A stretch of DNA of 64,000 bases from JABFSM01 sp963762545 (GTDB taxonomy: Bacteria; Gemmatimonadota; Gemmatimonadetes; Gemmatimonadales; GWC2-71-9), in the NCBI GenBank assembly GCA_963762545.1, contig CAVXLC010000002.1:248001-312000 (forward strand), read 5' to 3'. Numbering within the stretch: position 1 is the first letter of the stretch; each line of letters begins with the position of its first letter. Shown piece after piece: positions 1 through 8,555 of this stretch. A program made the translations under genes and the position numbers. A model generated the notes under the pieces. It made no database searches. It was not told the DNA's origin and saw only the letters and a list, made by a program, of their open reading frames with translations.

Positions 1-315
1 CAGCGCCTCGCGCGCCGGGGCCACCAGCAGCTGGAGCACCTGCGCCGCCTTCTCGCGCCGCGGCTCGTTCAGCTCGGCCAGCGCCGCGACCAGGGCCCGG
101 CGGAGCGGCGCCGGCAGACTCAGGCTCGACAGCCGCCGTTCCAGCGCCGCCACCCGACGCTTCACGGCGCGATCGGCCTGGGGCGGCGTCAGCAGCAGGT
201 CCTCGGCCACCCGCAGGGTGAGCCAGAGCGCGAACACCCCCTCCCGGCGGGGTCCGCGGGGCGTCTCGCCCATGAGCTCGACCAGCGCCGCGCCTCCCGG
301 GCTCAGCAGGCTCAC
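1..315 (-). CDS. Hypothetical protein, 3' end cut by window edge
   Basis: The frame opens with a GTG at 315-313 that overlaps the TGA stop of the upstream glycosyltransferase by four bases (GTGA), the usual sign of translational coupling. It stays open for 105 codons to the window edge. The visible part is rich in Leu, Ala, Arg and Glu and looks helical, with an amphipathic stretch VKRRVAALERRL near residues 51-62. I recognise no domain. Its position makes it a co-expressed partner of the heptosyltransferase-like gene; the function is unknown. Confidence 0.6.
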   Translation of the reverse strand, partial: MSLLSPGGAALVELMGETPRGPRREGVFALWLTLRVAEDLLLTPPQADRAVKRRVAALERRLSSLSLPAPLRRALVAALAELNEPRREKAAQVLQLLVAPAREAL

Positions 316-1319
316 CGGGGCAGCTTCCGGAGGGCTTCCAGCACGTCCTCGGGGGTCAGGTCCTGCAGGCAGCGGTGATGTACTTCGGGGCACTTGGCCC
401 CGCCGTGCGCGGAGCAGGGCCGGCAGTAGAGCTCGCGCTGCAGCACCTTCGCCTTGGCATGGTAAGGAAAGAAGCCGAAGGGCTCGACGGTGGGTCCGAA
501 CAGCGCCACCACGGGGGTGCCGACGGCCGAGGCCAGGTGCATCACGCCGGTGTCTCCCGACACCAGGGCGCGGGCCCGTTTGAGCACCGCCGCCGAGCCG
601 GGTAAATCGAACGCACCGGCGGCGGACACCGCCCGATCTCCGGCGGCGTCGGCCACCGCCGCACCCACCGCGTGATCCTCCGGGCCACCCACCACCACGA
701 CGTCGTTGCCGATGTCCACCAGGCGGCGGGCCAGGGCGGTCCAGTGGTGGAGCGGCCACCGCTTGGTGAAGTGCGCCGCCCCGGGCGCGACGGCGATCAG
801 CTGCCGGGTCACCCCGATGCCGTGCGCGGCGAGAAAATCCTCGGCCGCGTGGAGCGTCGGGCGGGACAGGAACATCTCCGGCGGCCCGTCGTCGGGGGCG
901 ACGCCCAGGTCCTTGGCGGCGTCGAAGTAGCGCTCCGCGACGGGGCGGTGGTCGCGATAGACGTCACGTTTGGTCCGGATGAGCACCGTGCGCGCCACGC
1001 GGTGCTTGGGGTAGGTGGTCCAGCGGCCACCCGCGGCGCGCCGGAGCGCCAGGCTCCGGAGGCTGCCGTGCAGATCGAGCCGGTGGCTGAAACCCCGCCC
1101 CTTGAGCCGGCGGCCGAGGGCCGCGATGGACTCGGATTCGTCCCACCCGATCACCTCGGACACCCGGGGATTGTGCGCCAGGAGCGTCGCGAACCGGGCC
1201 CGGGTGACCACCGTGATCCGCGCATCGGCGTATTTCCCGCGCAGGACACGCAGCAGCGGCGTCATCAGGAGAATGTCTCCGATGGCACTGAAACGGACGA
1301 TGAGGATGTCGGGCGGCAC
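312..1319 (-). CDS. Glycosyltransferase family 9 (heptosyltransferase-like)
   Basis: This 335-aa protein starts at GTG 1319. It has the GT9/ADP-heptose:LPS heptosyltransferase layout. The N-terminal Rossmann strand reads ILIVRFSAIGDILLMTPLL, the linker region carries VAPGAAHFTKRWP, and the C-terminal nucleotide-sugar site contains SGDTGVMHLASAVGTPVVALFGPT. A C-terminal Cys/His-rich tail (CRPCSAHGGAKCPEVHHRC) is common in this family. The likely role is adding a heptose-type sugar to a lipopolysaccharide core at the inner face of the cytoplasmic membrane. It is divergent from the ABC exporter starting at 1372, which fits a shared lipid-glycan job. The exact donor and acceptor cannot be read from sequence. 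Confidence 0.88.
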   Translation of the reverse strand: MPPDILIVRFSAIGDILLMTPLLRVLRGKYADARITVVTRARFATLLAHNPRVSEVIGWDESESIAALGRRLKGRGFSHRLDLHGSLRSLALRRAAGGRWTTYPKHRVARTVLIRTKRDVYRDHRPVAERYFDAAKDLGVAPDDGPPEMFLSRPTLHAAEDFLAAHGIGVTRQLIAVAPGAAHFTKRWPLHHWTALARRLVDIGNDVVVVGGPEDHAVGAAVADAAGDRAVSAAGAFDLPGSAAVLKRARALVSGDTGVMHLASAVGTPVVALFGPTVEPFGFFPYHAKAKVLQRELYCRPCSAHGGAKCPEVHHRCLQDLTPEDVLEALRKLPR

Positions 1320-1371
1320 GGCGGGAATGTAGCCATGTGAAATGGGGTCGCCAGCGCGTTAGCTTCTCAGC

Positions 1372-3192
1372 ATGGCGGATCGCACGGCATGGCGGCTCCT
1401 CGGCGCGGCAAAACCGTATTGGGGTCTGTTCCTTCTGGGGCTTGGGGCCACGCTGCTGGCCTCGCTGCTCGACGGCGTCACCGTCGTGATTTTGGTACCC
1501 CTCCTCAAGGCGCTGTTCGGCACCGCGGGAGCCCTGGCCGGGCAGGGCACCACGCTCGAACGGGGCACCGACCGGATCCTGGGGCCGCTGGTGGCCGGGC
1601 TCACCTCCCGGGAAGCCGCCGCGCGGCTGGTCCTGGTGCTCCTCTCGGCGCTGGTGATCAAGAACCTCATGCAGTACGCCGCCAACCAGCTCTCGGTGGC
1701 GGTGCAGGAAGGCCTGGTCCGGGACCTCCGCGTCAAGCTCTACCGCCACCTCCTGACCCTGGATCTCGATTTCTTCCAGCGGACCCGCGCCGGCCAGCTC
1801 ATTTCGGCCGTGATGGTGGATGCGGACCGGGTCAAGCAGGCGGTGACGGCGTCGCTCGCGGCCCTGTTCCAGAATGCGGTGGTCATCGTCACGACCCTCG
1901 CCATCATGGCGTTCATTTCGACCCGGCTCACCCTGATCACGCTCGCCGCGGCGCCGATCCTGGTCCTCGGCATCCGCTCGCTGCTGGCCCGGCTCCGGCG
2001 CCACTCGCGGCTCTGGCACCAGGAGCAGGCCGAGCTGACCGCCACGGTCACCGAGCGGCTGGGCGCGATGAAGCTGATCCGCGCCTACGGCGGCGAGGCG
2101 GTGGAGGCGGACTTCTTCGCCGACCAGGCCGGCCGCTACCGCAAGCGGGTCCAGCGCACCCAGCGGTATTCCTCGATGACCAGTCCGGTGAGCGAGGTGT
2201 TCGGCGGGCTGCTGCTGATCCTGATCATCTGGGCCGCGGCCAACCCGTCGATCACCGGCGTGACGCTCGGTGCCGGAGCCACGATCGGGTTCCTGGTGGC
2301 GGCGCTCAAGATCATGTCGCCCATCAAGTCCATCTCCCAATTCCCGGCCTCCTGGGCCATCGCGGTGACCAGCGCGGAACGGGTGTTCGGCATTCTGGAT
2401 CAGCCGGCGGCGGAAGTGGACCGGCCCGACGCGCGGCCGGCCACCTTCGAGCGGGCCATCGTCTTCGACCGGGTGAGCTTCGCCTACGAGCCCGGCAACC
2501 CGGTGCTCCGCGAAGTGTCGTTCACGGTGCCCAAGGGCAGCGTCACGGCTATCGTGGGCCCGTCCGGCGCCGGCAAGACCACGCTGCTGGAGCTGCTCCC
2601 GCGGTTCCATGACCCGATCTCGGGCGAGGTGCGGCTCGACGACACGCCGCTCCCCCTGTTGCAGCGGGCCTCGCTGCGGGCGCACCTCGGCGTGGTGAGC
2701 CAGGATACCGTGCTGCTCAACGACACGGTGCGCGCCAACATCGCCTATGGGCATCCCGGCGCCAGCGCCGAGGCGGTGGAAGCCGCGGCCCGGGCGGCCA
2801 ACGCCGCGGAGTTCATCGCGCAATTGCCGCAGGGCTACGAGACGCTGCTGGGGGAGCGGGGCACCCGGCTCTCGGGCGGCCAGCGCCAGCGCATCGCGAT
2901 CGCCCGCGCCCTGCTGCGCGATCCGCCGATTCTGCTGCTCGACGAGGCCACCAGCGCGCTGGACACCGAATCGGAGCGCCTGGTGCAGAGCGCCATCGAG
3001 CGGCTGATGCAGGACCGGACCGTGCTGGTGGTGGCGCACCGGCTCGCCACGGTGCTGGACGCCGACGAGATCCTGGTGCTCGACGGCGGCCGGCTGGTGG
3101 AGCGGGGCAGCCACGCCGCCCTGGTGGCGGAGAACGGCCTCTATCGCCGCCTCTACGACCTGCAGTTCCGCGGCGCCGAGGTGCTGGCATGA
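1372..3192 (+). CDS. MsbA-like ABC transporter (permease-ATPase fusion)
   Basis: This 606-aa half-transporter has an N-terminal six-helix ABC exporter domain (about residues 10-320) and a C-terminal ATPase. Walker A GPSGAGKTT is near residue 396, the signature LSGGQRQRIAIARALL near 500, Walker B ILLLDEATSALD near 520 and the H-loop in VVVAHRLAT. Length and order match MsbA/lipid A and lipid-linked glycan flippases, which work as homodimers in the inner membrane. The stop overlaps the next gene by four bases (ATGA), so it is probably co-transcribed with the CgeB-type glycosyltransferase. Lipid-glycan substrate is inferred from the neighbours; a drug-exporter role cannot be excluded. Confidence 0.9.
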   Translation: MADRTAWRLLGAAKPYWGLFLLGLGATLLASLLDGVTVVILVPLLKALFGTAGALAGQGTTLERGTDRILGPLVAGLTSREAAARLVLVLLSALVIKNLMQYAANQLSVAVQEGLVRDLRVKLYRHLLTLDLDFFQRTRAGQLISAVMVDADRVKQAVTASLAALFQNAVVIVTTLAIMAFISTRLTLITLAAAPILVLGIRSLLARLRRHSRLWHQEQAELTATVTERLGAMKLIRAYGGEAVEADFFADQAGRYRKRVQRTQRYSSMTSPVSEVFGGLLLILIIWAAANPSITGVTLGAGATIGFLVAALKIMSPIKSISQFPASWAIAVTSAERVFGILDQPAAEVDRPDARPATFERAIVFDRVSFAYEPGNPVLREVSFTVPKGSVTAIVGPSGAGKTTLLELLPRFHDPISGEVRLDDTPLPLLQRASLRAHLGVVSQDTVLLNDTVRANIAYGHPGASAEAVEAAARAANAAEFIAQLPQGYETLLGERGTRLSGGQRQRIAIARALLRDPPILLLDEATSALDTESERLVQSAIERLMQDRTVLVVAHRLATVLDADEILVLDGGRLVERGSHAALVAENGLYRRLYDLQFRGAEVLA

Positions 3193-4184
3193 CGGCGCCG
3201 ACGGTGCTGGTGGTGGCCGCGTTCGACGACGCCCAGCACGCCCACGCGGCCCAGCGCTGCCGGGCGCTGGAGCGGCTGGGCTGCAAGGTGGACGCCTTCG
3301 ATCTGCTCAAGCGCCCCGGGCTGATCGGCCGGCTGACCGGCAGCGACTTGCGCTCCCGGCTCCGGAAAGCGGTGGAGACGGCCCACGCCCGGATGGTGCT
3401 GGTGATCGGCGCCCACGAGCTCGAGCTGCCCACGGTCGAGCTGCTCCGCCGCGATACCGGGATTCCGTGGGTCAACTGGTTTCCCGACGACATGCGCACC
3501 GCGGACGCCGTGGTCCGCCTCGCCCCGGCCTACGACCTGGTCTTCGCGTCGGGATCCGACGTGGCCACCCGGCTCGAGGTCGCGCTGCGGCGGCCCATCG
3601 AGGTGGTGCCGCCCGCGGCGGACCCGTCGGTGTACCGGCCGCTCCGGTCCAAGGACCAGTACCGGGCCAACGTGGTGTTTGCCGGCTCGGCCACCGCCCG
3701 GCGGGAGACGCTGCTGAGCGGTCTGGTGGAGTTCGGCCTGGCGCTCTGGGGTCCGGGCTGGCGCCGCACCTCGCTCAGGGACTACTGCCGCGGCGAAGTG
3801 CCGAGCACCGAGGACTACGTGCGGGCGTACGGCGGGGCCTCGGTGGCGGTCAACATTCATCACACCGCCGGCGGCAACGGCGACGGCGAGGCCTGTGTGA
3901 ACGAACGGCTGTTCGAGGTCGCGGCGATCGGCGTGCCGCAGGTGGTGGACTACCGCGGGGATCTGACCCGCCACTTCAAGCCCGGCCGCGACCTGATGGT
4001 GTTTCACGACGCGGACGGGCTCCGGTCGACCGTCGCGGCGGCGCTTCAGGATCTGCCTGCCGCGGAACTGACCGGGGTCAGCGCCCGGCGCGAGGTCCTG
4101 ACCCGGCACACCTACATGCACCGGTTGAAGATCATTCTCGATGCGGTGGTGGGGAAGGATCGAGGATCGAGGATTGAGGATTGA
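3189..4184 (+). CDS. CgeB-type glycosyltransferase, C-terminus encoded by a heptamer array
   Basis: This 331-aa protein resembles the CgeB/Glyco_trans_1 family of spore- and surface-glycan transferases. It has an N-terminal Rossmann half, the conserved WVNWFPDD segment near residue 95, a WGPGW turn and a C-terminal half with VAVNIHHTAGGNGDGEACVNERLFEVAAIGVPQV, including the ENR/NER-type sugar-nucleotide site. It overlaps the ABC exporter by four bases. The last eight or so residues (ending RIED) are not family sequence: they are translated from the GGATYGA repeat array that begins at 4157, and the stop is a TGA inside the fourth repeat unit. A paralogue with the same motifs lies at 5727-6680. 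Confidence 0.8.
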   Translation: MTAPTVLVVAAFDDAQHAHAAQRCRALERLGCKVDAFDLLKRPGLIGRLTGSDLRSRLRKAVETAHARMVLVIGAHELELPTVELLRRDTGIPWVNWFPDDMRTADAVVRLAPAYDLVFASGSDVATRLEVALRRPIEVVPPAADPSVYRPLRSKDQYRANVVFAGSATARRETLLSGLVEFGLALWGPGWRRTSLRDYCRGEVPSTEDYVRAYGGASVAVNIHHTAGGNGDGEACVNERLFEVAAIGVPQVVDYRGDLTRHFKPGRDLMVFHDADGLRSTVAAALQDLPAAELTGVSARREVLTRHTYMHRLKIILDAVVGKDRGSRIED

Positions 4185-4261
4185 GGATCGAGGATCGAGG
4201 ATCGAGGATCGAGGATTGAGGATCGAGGATTGAGGATCGAGGATCGAGGATTGAGGATTGA
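4157..4261 (+). repeat. Heptamer tandem array GGATYGA x15 (left arm)
   Basis: Fifteen uninterrupted 7-bp units lie here. Nine read GGATCGA and six GGATTGA; only the fifth base varies. Two more degraded units may follow to about 4275. The GGATTGA form carries a TGA stop and the GGATCGA form does not. Because seven is not a multiple of three, any frame entering a run of GGATTGA meets a stop within 21 nt. The other strand (TCAATCC) has no stop in any frame. A degenerate array of the same unit in opposite orientation lies at 4748-4803, so the two bracket the gene between them. Confidence 0.95.
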
Positions 4262-4280
4262 GGGTCGGGGATGCGAGCTC

Positions 4281-4664
4281 TCAGCCCAGCGTCCGTCCGA
4301 GCGCCTCTCGTAGCTTCGTGAGCATCCTGCCGGCTTCAGCGCCCAGGCCGATCGACGTCGCCAACTCATCGCTGCGGGCGTATTGGAGCGCCGCCGCCAC
4401 TTCCCAGTAGGTTTCCAGCTCTCTCAGGGATCCGTTGGCGATCGACAGGAAGCGCATGTAGTCCCGGGTGGCCCGCCGCGAATGTCCCTCCGCGATGTTG
4501 GCTGCGATGGATACCGCCGCGCGCCGCATCTGGGCGGTTAGACCGTATACCTCCGTCTTGGGAAAGGCCTGCGTAAGGCGATAGGTTTCTTGGATGAGCT
4601 CCATGGCCCGCTGCCACACCGTGAGGTCTCGATAGCAGCGAATTGTCGTTTTGCTGGAGGCCAT
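4281..4664 (-). CDS. Four helix bundle protein (S23/IVP, Avd-like family)
   Basis: This 127-aa protein has the signature of the 23S-rRNA intervening-sequence/four-helix-bundle family (TIGR02436 type). RDLTVWQRAMEL is at residues 12-23, AFPKTEVYGLTAQMRRAAVS at about 33-52, and SIAANIAEGHSRR near 52-64. Four amphipathic helices and the full expected length are present, so it looks intact. Members form pentameric barrels and some bind nucleic acid; the relatives in diversity-generating retroelements (Avd) do so, but no reverse transcriptase is nearby. It is on the opposite strand to the surrounding glycan genes and lies exactly between two inverted heptamer arrays, which suggests it arrived as a unit. 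Confidence 0.9.
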   Translation of the reverse strand: MASSKTTIRCYRDLTVWQRAMELIQETYRLTQAFPKTEVYGLTAQMRRAAVSIAANIAEGHSRRATRDYMRFLSIANGSLRELETYWEVAAALQYARSDELATSIGLGAEAGRMLTKLREALGRTLG

Positions 4665-4747
4665 CCCCCATCTTCGTCACTTAGCCTGGTTGGCCCATCT
4701 CCGATTCACGCCGATATCGCCAAAATGTCTCAGCACCTCCTCCCCCC

Positions 4748-4803
4748 TCAATCCTCAATCCTTAATCCTCAATCCTCACCCCTCGCTCCCCAATCCTCAA
4801 TCC
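4748..4803 (-). repeat. Degenerate heptamer array (right arm, inverted)
   Basis: Read on the minus strand from 4803, this is eight 7-bp units: GGATTGA, GGATTGG, GGAGCGA, GGGGTGA, GGATTGA, GGATTAA, GGATTGA, GGATTGA. The next seven bases, GGGGGGA, may be a ninth decayed unit. It is the inverted counterpart of the array at 4157-4261 and more diverged than it. The minus-strand glycosyltransferase reads into it, and its stop is the TAA of the GGATTAA unit, so that protein also ends in RIED. Confidence 0.9.
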
Positions 4804-5691
4804 CGCCACCACCCGCCGGTACAGTGCCAGATAGCTCTCCGCCATGGTCCGATGGGTGAACAGCGCCATGACCCGGGCGCGGCAGGCCGCCGGGTCCAGT
4901 CGCGCGATGGCGGGCCGCAGCGCCACCAGCTCCTCCAGAGAATCGCCCAGCAACCCGGTCTCCGGCGACACGACCTCGGGCAGCGCCCCGCGCCGGGTGC
5001 CCAGAACCGGCGTCCCGCTCACCATCGCTTCGATCAGGGTAAGGCCGAACGGCTCGTCCCAGCGCGCCGGCATCCAGAGGCAGGCCGCGCCGGCGAGCAG
5101 CTCCCGCTTCCGGTCGCCTCCCACCACGCCCACGGTTCGCACTCCCCGCCGGAACAGGGTCCGCCAGGTGCCGGCCACCACCAGGCGGTGCCGGCTGCGC
5201 CGGGCGCCCTCGACCGCCCACTGAACGCCCTTCACGGAGTGATGTCGGCCGAGGAACAGGTCGTAGTTCTCCTTGTCGGCCCGGTAGCGATACTCGGCGG
5301 GATCCAGACCGTTGTAGACGTAGGCCCGGGCCCCGCTCCGCCGGGCGTGGTCCTGGCTCAAGGCCACCATGTTCGGGGGATAGTCGGAGCGGTGCGCGGT
5401 GCCGTGCAGGGTCCACAGGGTCGGCACGCCTTCCACCGCGATGGGGCGGTGGGCATGGAGCACGTCGACGCCCGGCGGCAGCAGCGGCCGTGGATCGAAG
5501 TCCACCTGCTCCGCGGTGGCGGGATCCACCGGAACGAGCCGGGCCTCCGGCACCCGGGAGCCGGGCCCCGCGAGCAGGACGACCTCGTGGCCCAGCTCCG
5601 CCAGGCCGCGCGCGAGCCAGACCACGACCCGCTCGGTGCCGCCGTAGCGCTCGACCGGCAGCCGACCGTGATAGAGAAGGGCGACGCGCAT
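4762..5691 (-). CDS. Glycosyltransferase family 4
   Basis: A GT-B glycosyltransferase of about 309 aa. The family-like start is MRVALLYHGRLPVERYGGTERVV at 5691; an ATG six codons upstream (5709) is also possible. N-terminal acceptor half: LARGLAELGHEVVLLAGPGS. C-terminal GT4 donor half: WMPARWDEPFGLTLIEAMVSGTPVLGTRRGALPEVV, with the EPFG/E-x7-E region. It is somewhat shorter than typical GT4 enzymes (about 370 aa). The C-terminus (GERGVRIED) is encoded by the degenerate heptamer array, so the native end may have been replaced. It is opposite in strand to the surrounding glycan genes. Confidence 0.82.
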   Translation of the reverse strand: MRVALLYHGRLPVERYGGTERVVVWLARGLAELGHEVVLLAGPGSRVPEARLVPVDPATAEQVDFDPRPLLPPGVDVLHAHRPIAVEGVPTLWTLHGTAHRSDYPPNMVALSQDHARRSGARAYVYNGLDPAEYRYRADKENYDLFLGRHHSVKGVQWAVEGARRSRHRLVVAGTWRTLFRRGVRTVGVVGGDRKRELLAGAACLWMPARWDEPFGLTLIEAMVSGTPVLGTRRGALPEVVSPETGLLGDSLEELVALRPAIARLDPAACRARVMALFTHRTMAESYLALYRRVVAGLRIGERGVRIED

Positions 5692-5726
5692 CGGCGGACA
5701 AAGTACCACGGGATTACCTTTCGTGC

Positions 5727-6680
5727 GTGCCGCCCGTCTACTCCGGCATCCGCCTGCTCCTCGTTGCGAAGTTCAACCGCCGCTATCATCGCACGGGGCT
5801 CGCGCTCCGCGACACGCTCCGGGCCATGGGGTGCGACGTGGCCTGGGTCGACGAGCGGACCCGCGGGCTCAGCGCCCTCCTGGGCCGATCCCTGCCCCGG
5901 CGCCTGGCCTCCGCGGTGCGGCGGCACCGGCCCGATCTGGTCCTGGTGTTCAAAGGCGCGCGACTCGCGCCCGAGGTGGTCGACCGGCTGCGGCGGCGGA
6001 GCCGGGCTCCCTGGATCAACTGGTTTCCCGACAGCCCGCATCTGCTCGACCTCTCGCTCCGCATCGGCCGCGCCTACAGCCGCTGCTTCATCTTCGATTC
6101 CTCGATGGTGGAGCGGCATCGCGCGCTGGGCCGCCGGGCCGATTATCTGGCCGAGGGATTCGATCCGGACTACTGCCGCCCGCGGCCCGATCCGCGCCGC
6201 CCCCGCGCGAAGCTCGCGTTCGTCGGAACCCGCGAACCCTTCCGGGCCCGGGCGCTCGAGGCGGTGTACGATCTTGGCGTGACGGTTCGCGGGCCGGGCT
6301 GGCCCGGCGGGCCGGTCTATGGAGACGACTTCGTGCGGGTGTTTTCCAATGCCGATGTCGCGCTCAACATCCACCAGTTCTTCGGCGAGCCGGCCGAGGC
6401 GGGGCGCTACGGCACCGGCGCCAACCGGCGGGTGTTCGAGCTGGCCGGCATCGGCACGGCGCAGCTCTGCGACGCCAAGGCGGACATCGCCCGGAACTTC
6501 GCGGAGGGCTCGGAGATCGTGCTGTTCCGGGACGCCGCGGAGCTCCGGGCCCGGGCCATCGAGCTGCTCGACGCCCCGCTCGAGCGTGCCGCGATCGTGG
6601 AGCGGGCCCGGTCCCGCGCGCTCCGCGAGCATACCTGGCGGCACCGTCTCGACGAGCTGCTCACGGTGTCGCTCCGATGA
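5727..6680 (+). CDS. CgeB-type glycosyltransferase (second paralogue)
   Basis: This is a 317-aa protein. I chose the GTG at 5727 because the frame further upstream would run through the divergent GT4 gene, and because GIRLLLVAKFNRRYH just after it is the expected first beta strand. It shares with the 3189-4184 protein the pattern PWINWFPDSP, VRGPGWPGG, VALNIHQFFGE and RRVFELAGIGTAQL, so the two are paralogues acting on related glycans. The stop overlaps the next gene by four bases (ATGA). No membrane segment is visible; a cytoplasmic transferase working on a lipid-linked glycan is likely. Confidence 0.8.
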   Translation: MPPVYSGIRLLLVAKFNRRYHRTGLALRDTLRAMGCDVAWVDERTRGLSALLGRSLPRRLASAVRRHRPDLVLVFKGARLAPEVVDRLRRRSRAPWINWFPDSPHLLDLSLRIGRAYSRCFIFDSSMVERHRALGRRADYLAEGFDPDYCRPRPDPRRPRAKLAFVGTREPFRARALEAVYDLGVTVRGPGWPGGPVYGDDFVRVFSNADVALNIHQFFGEPAEAGRYGTGANRRVFELAGIGTAQLCDAKADIARNFAEGSEIVLFRDAAELRARAIELLDAPLERAAIVERARSRALREHTWRHRLDELLTVSLR

Positions 6681-7543
6681 GGGTGTCCGGGTTCACCATC
6701 GTGCGCAACGCCGAGCGGCTCGATTTCCCGGTCGAGGCGAGCATCCGCTCGGTGCTCCCCATCGTGGACGAGATGGTGGTGAACGTGGGGCGCTCCGACG
6801 ACCGAACTCTGGATATCGTGCGGGGCATCGCCGATCCGAAGATCCGGATTCTCGAGACCGAATGGGATTTCGGCCGGGGCGAGGCGGTGCTGCGCGAAGA
6901 GACCCTCCGCGCGATGCGGGCCTGCCGCGCGCCCTGGGGCGTCTGCATCCAGGCCGACGAGGTGCTGCACGAGTCCGGCGCGCCCCGGGTGGCCGAGGCC
7001 ATCGCCGCCGCTGATCCGGATTCCCGGGTCGAAGGATTGGTGGTGCGCTATCACCATATCTTCGGCGATCCGGGCACCGAGGCGGTGAATCGCCGCTGGT
7101 ACCGCCGGGAGGTGCGGGTGGTCCGGCTCGATCCCGCGCTCGGGATCGCTCCCTATCGGGACGCGCAGGGCTTTCGGGTGGGGCCGGAGCAGCGAAAGGT
7201 CCGCGCCCGCCTGGTGGACGCCGACATGTTCCACTACGGCTGGCTGCGCTCCGCGACCGCGCTCCGGGCCCGCGGTGAGGTGGACCGGGCGCTCTATCCG
7301 GGCCGCTGGGTGCCGCCGAGCGAGCAGGCGGCCGTGCTCCGCTGGTTCCCCGGGCTCCGGCCCTTTCTCGGCACCCATCCGCTGGTGGCCCGGAGCTGGG
7401 TCGCGGCCCACGCCGCCGATCCCGAGCGCGTCGTGACACCTCGCTTCTTCCACCGGGAGCACCTGCGCTTCTACGCCTCCGATCTGGTGGAGCGGCTCAC
7501 CGGCATCCGGCCGTTCGAGTTTCGCAACTACACCGTGGTGTAG
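6677..7543 (+). CDS. Glycosyltransferase family 2-like
   Basis: This 288-aa protein opens with MRVSGFTIVRNAERLDFPVEASIRSVLP, the GT-A nucleotide-binding start of family-2 enzymes that begin with TIVRN. ETEWDFGRGEAVLREETLRA and CIQADEVLHE follow; the QADE segment takes the place of the metal-binding DxD motif. The last third is not GT2-like and probably gives acceptor specificity. It is translationally coupled at both ends (ATGA with the CgeB gene, 1-nt gap to the next start), so it belongs to the 5727-9739 transcription unit. Confidence 0.75.
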   Translation: MRVSGFTIVRNAERLDFPVEASIRSVLPIVDEMVVNVGRSDDRTLDIVRGIADPKIRILETEWDFGRGEAVLREETLRAMRACRAPWGVCIQADEVLHESGAPRVAEAIAAADPDSRVEGLVVRYHHIFGDPGTEAVNRRWYRREVRVVRLDPALGIAPYRDAQGFRVGPEQRKVRARLVDADMFHYGWLRSATALRARGEVDRALYPGRWVPPSEQAAVLRWFPGLRPFLGTHPLVARSWVAAHAADPERVVTPRFFHREHLRFYASDLVERLTGIRPFEFRNYTVV

Positions 7544-7544
7544 C

Positions 7545-8555
7545 GTGGACGATCTGCGCTGGTTCGCCCCGAATCGCTACTGCACCCTTCCGGTACCGGC
7601 GCTGCGCCGGAGCGGCCTCGCGATCGCGCTCGAGGGGAATGCGCCGGCCGGCGCGGCCGTGGCGGCCGACGGGCAGTGCGCCGTGGAGGCGTTTGAATAC
7701 TCCCGCAGGGTGGGTTGCCCCCTGCTGGTGTACCTCTGGGACTTGCCTCCCTGGCGGCTGGGCCATGGAAAGCCGGATCTGGTTTTCGAGCTGGGTGGCC
7801 GGGTGCGCCGCATTCCCCGGCCCGTGGGGGGCTATCCGGAGCGGGCCGGCAACTACAGCAGGATCCGGTTCGTGGCCCGGCGCGCGACGATGGTCTGGTG
7901 CCCGTCCGGGAATACGGCGGGAGATGTCCGGGCGCGATTCGGCATCGAAGCGCAGCGGGTCCCGTTCTGCTACGACAGCGACCGCTTCCATCCGGGGAAC
8001 GCCGCGCGAGCGGGGCGTGGGCCGGCCGGCCCACGCCCGATCGTGCTGTCCGTGTCGCGCCTGGTGCGTCACAAGAATCACGCGACGCTGCTCCGCGCCG
8101 CGGCGCAGCTCGGCGTCGGGCCCACGGTGCGGATCATCGGCCAGGGTCCCGAGGCCGGACGGCTTCGGCGCCTGGCCCGGGAGCTGGACGTGCACCTCGC
8201 GCTCACCGACACCTGGGCTTCGGACCAGGACATCGTGGAGGCCTACCGCGCCGCGGATCTCGTGGTGGCCCCCAGCCGCTTCGAAGGATTCGGGTTGACT
8301 CCGATGGAAGGGCTGGCGATGGGCCTGCCGGTCCTCGCGTCGGACATCCCGCCGCACCGGGAGTTCCTGGGCAGCGCGGTCCGGTTCTTTCCGCCCGACG
8401 ACGACGCGGTGCTGGCCCGGGAGATGGCCGCAATCCTGGAGCGTCCGGCCGTCCCGCCGGCCGGCCCTCCCGGCTGTCTCACCGACCTCACCATCGAGGC
8501 CTGCGCCCGGCGCTTCCGCGCCGGGCTCGACAGCCTGCTGCGGAGCCACGAGTGA
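7545..8555 (+). CDS. Glycosyltransferase family 4
   Basis: A 336-aa GT-B enzyme starting at GTG 7545. The C-terminal GT4 half is clear: VLSVSRLVRHKNHATLLRAA (donor-phosphate loop) and APSRFEGFGLTPMEGLAMGLPVLASDIPPHRE (E-x7-E catalytic region). The N-terminal acceptor half is short and unusual, without the usual glycine-rich loop. It overlaps the next GT4 gene by four bases. It probably adds one sugar in the glycan built by this cluster; the sugar is not predictable. Confidence 0.82.
   Translation: MDDLRWFAPNRYCTLPVPALRRSGLAIALEGNAPAGAAVAADGQCAVEAFEYSRRVGCPLLVYLWDLPPWRLGHGKPDLVFELGGRVRRIPRPVGGYPERAGNYSRIRFVARRATMVWCPSGNTAGDVRARFGIEAQRVPFCYDSDRFHPGNAARAGRGPAGPRPIVLSVSRLVRHKNHATLLRAAAQLGVGPTVRIIGQGPEAGRLRRLARELDVHLALTDTWASDQDIVEAYRAADLVVAPSRFEGFGLTPMEGLAMGLPVLASDIPPHREFLGSAVRFFPPDDDAVLAREMAAILERPAVPPAGPPGCLTDLTIEACARRFRAGLDSLLRSHE

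Noticed and set aside
4157..4261. CRISPR array
   Set aside because: Units are 7 bp and contiguous with no spacers, and no cas gene is present.
4281..4664. Diversity-generating retroelement based on the Avd-like protein
   Set aside because: No reverse transcriptase and no template/variable repeat pair were found nearby.
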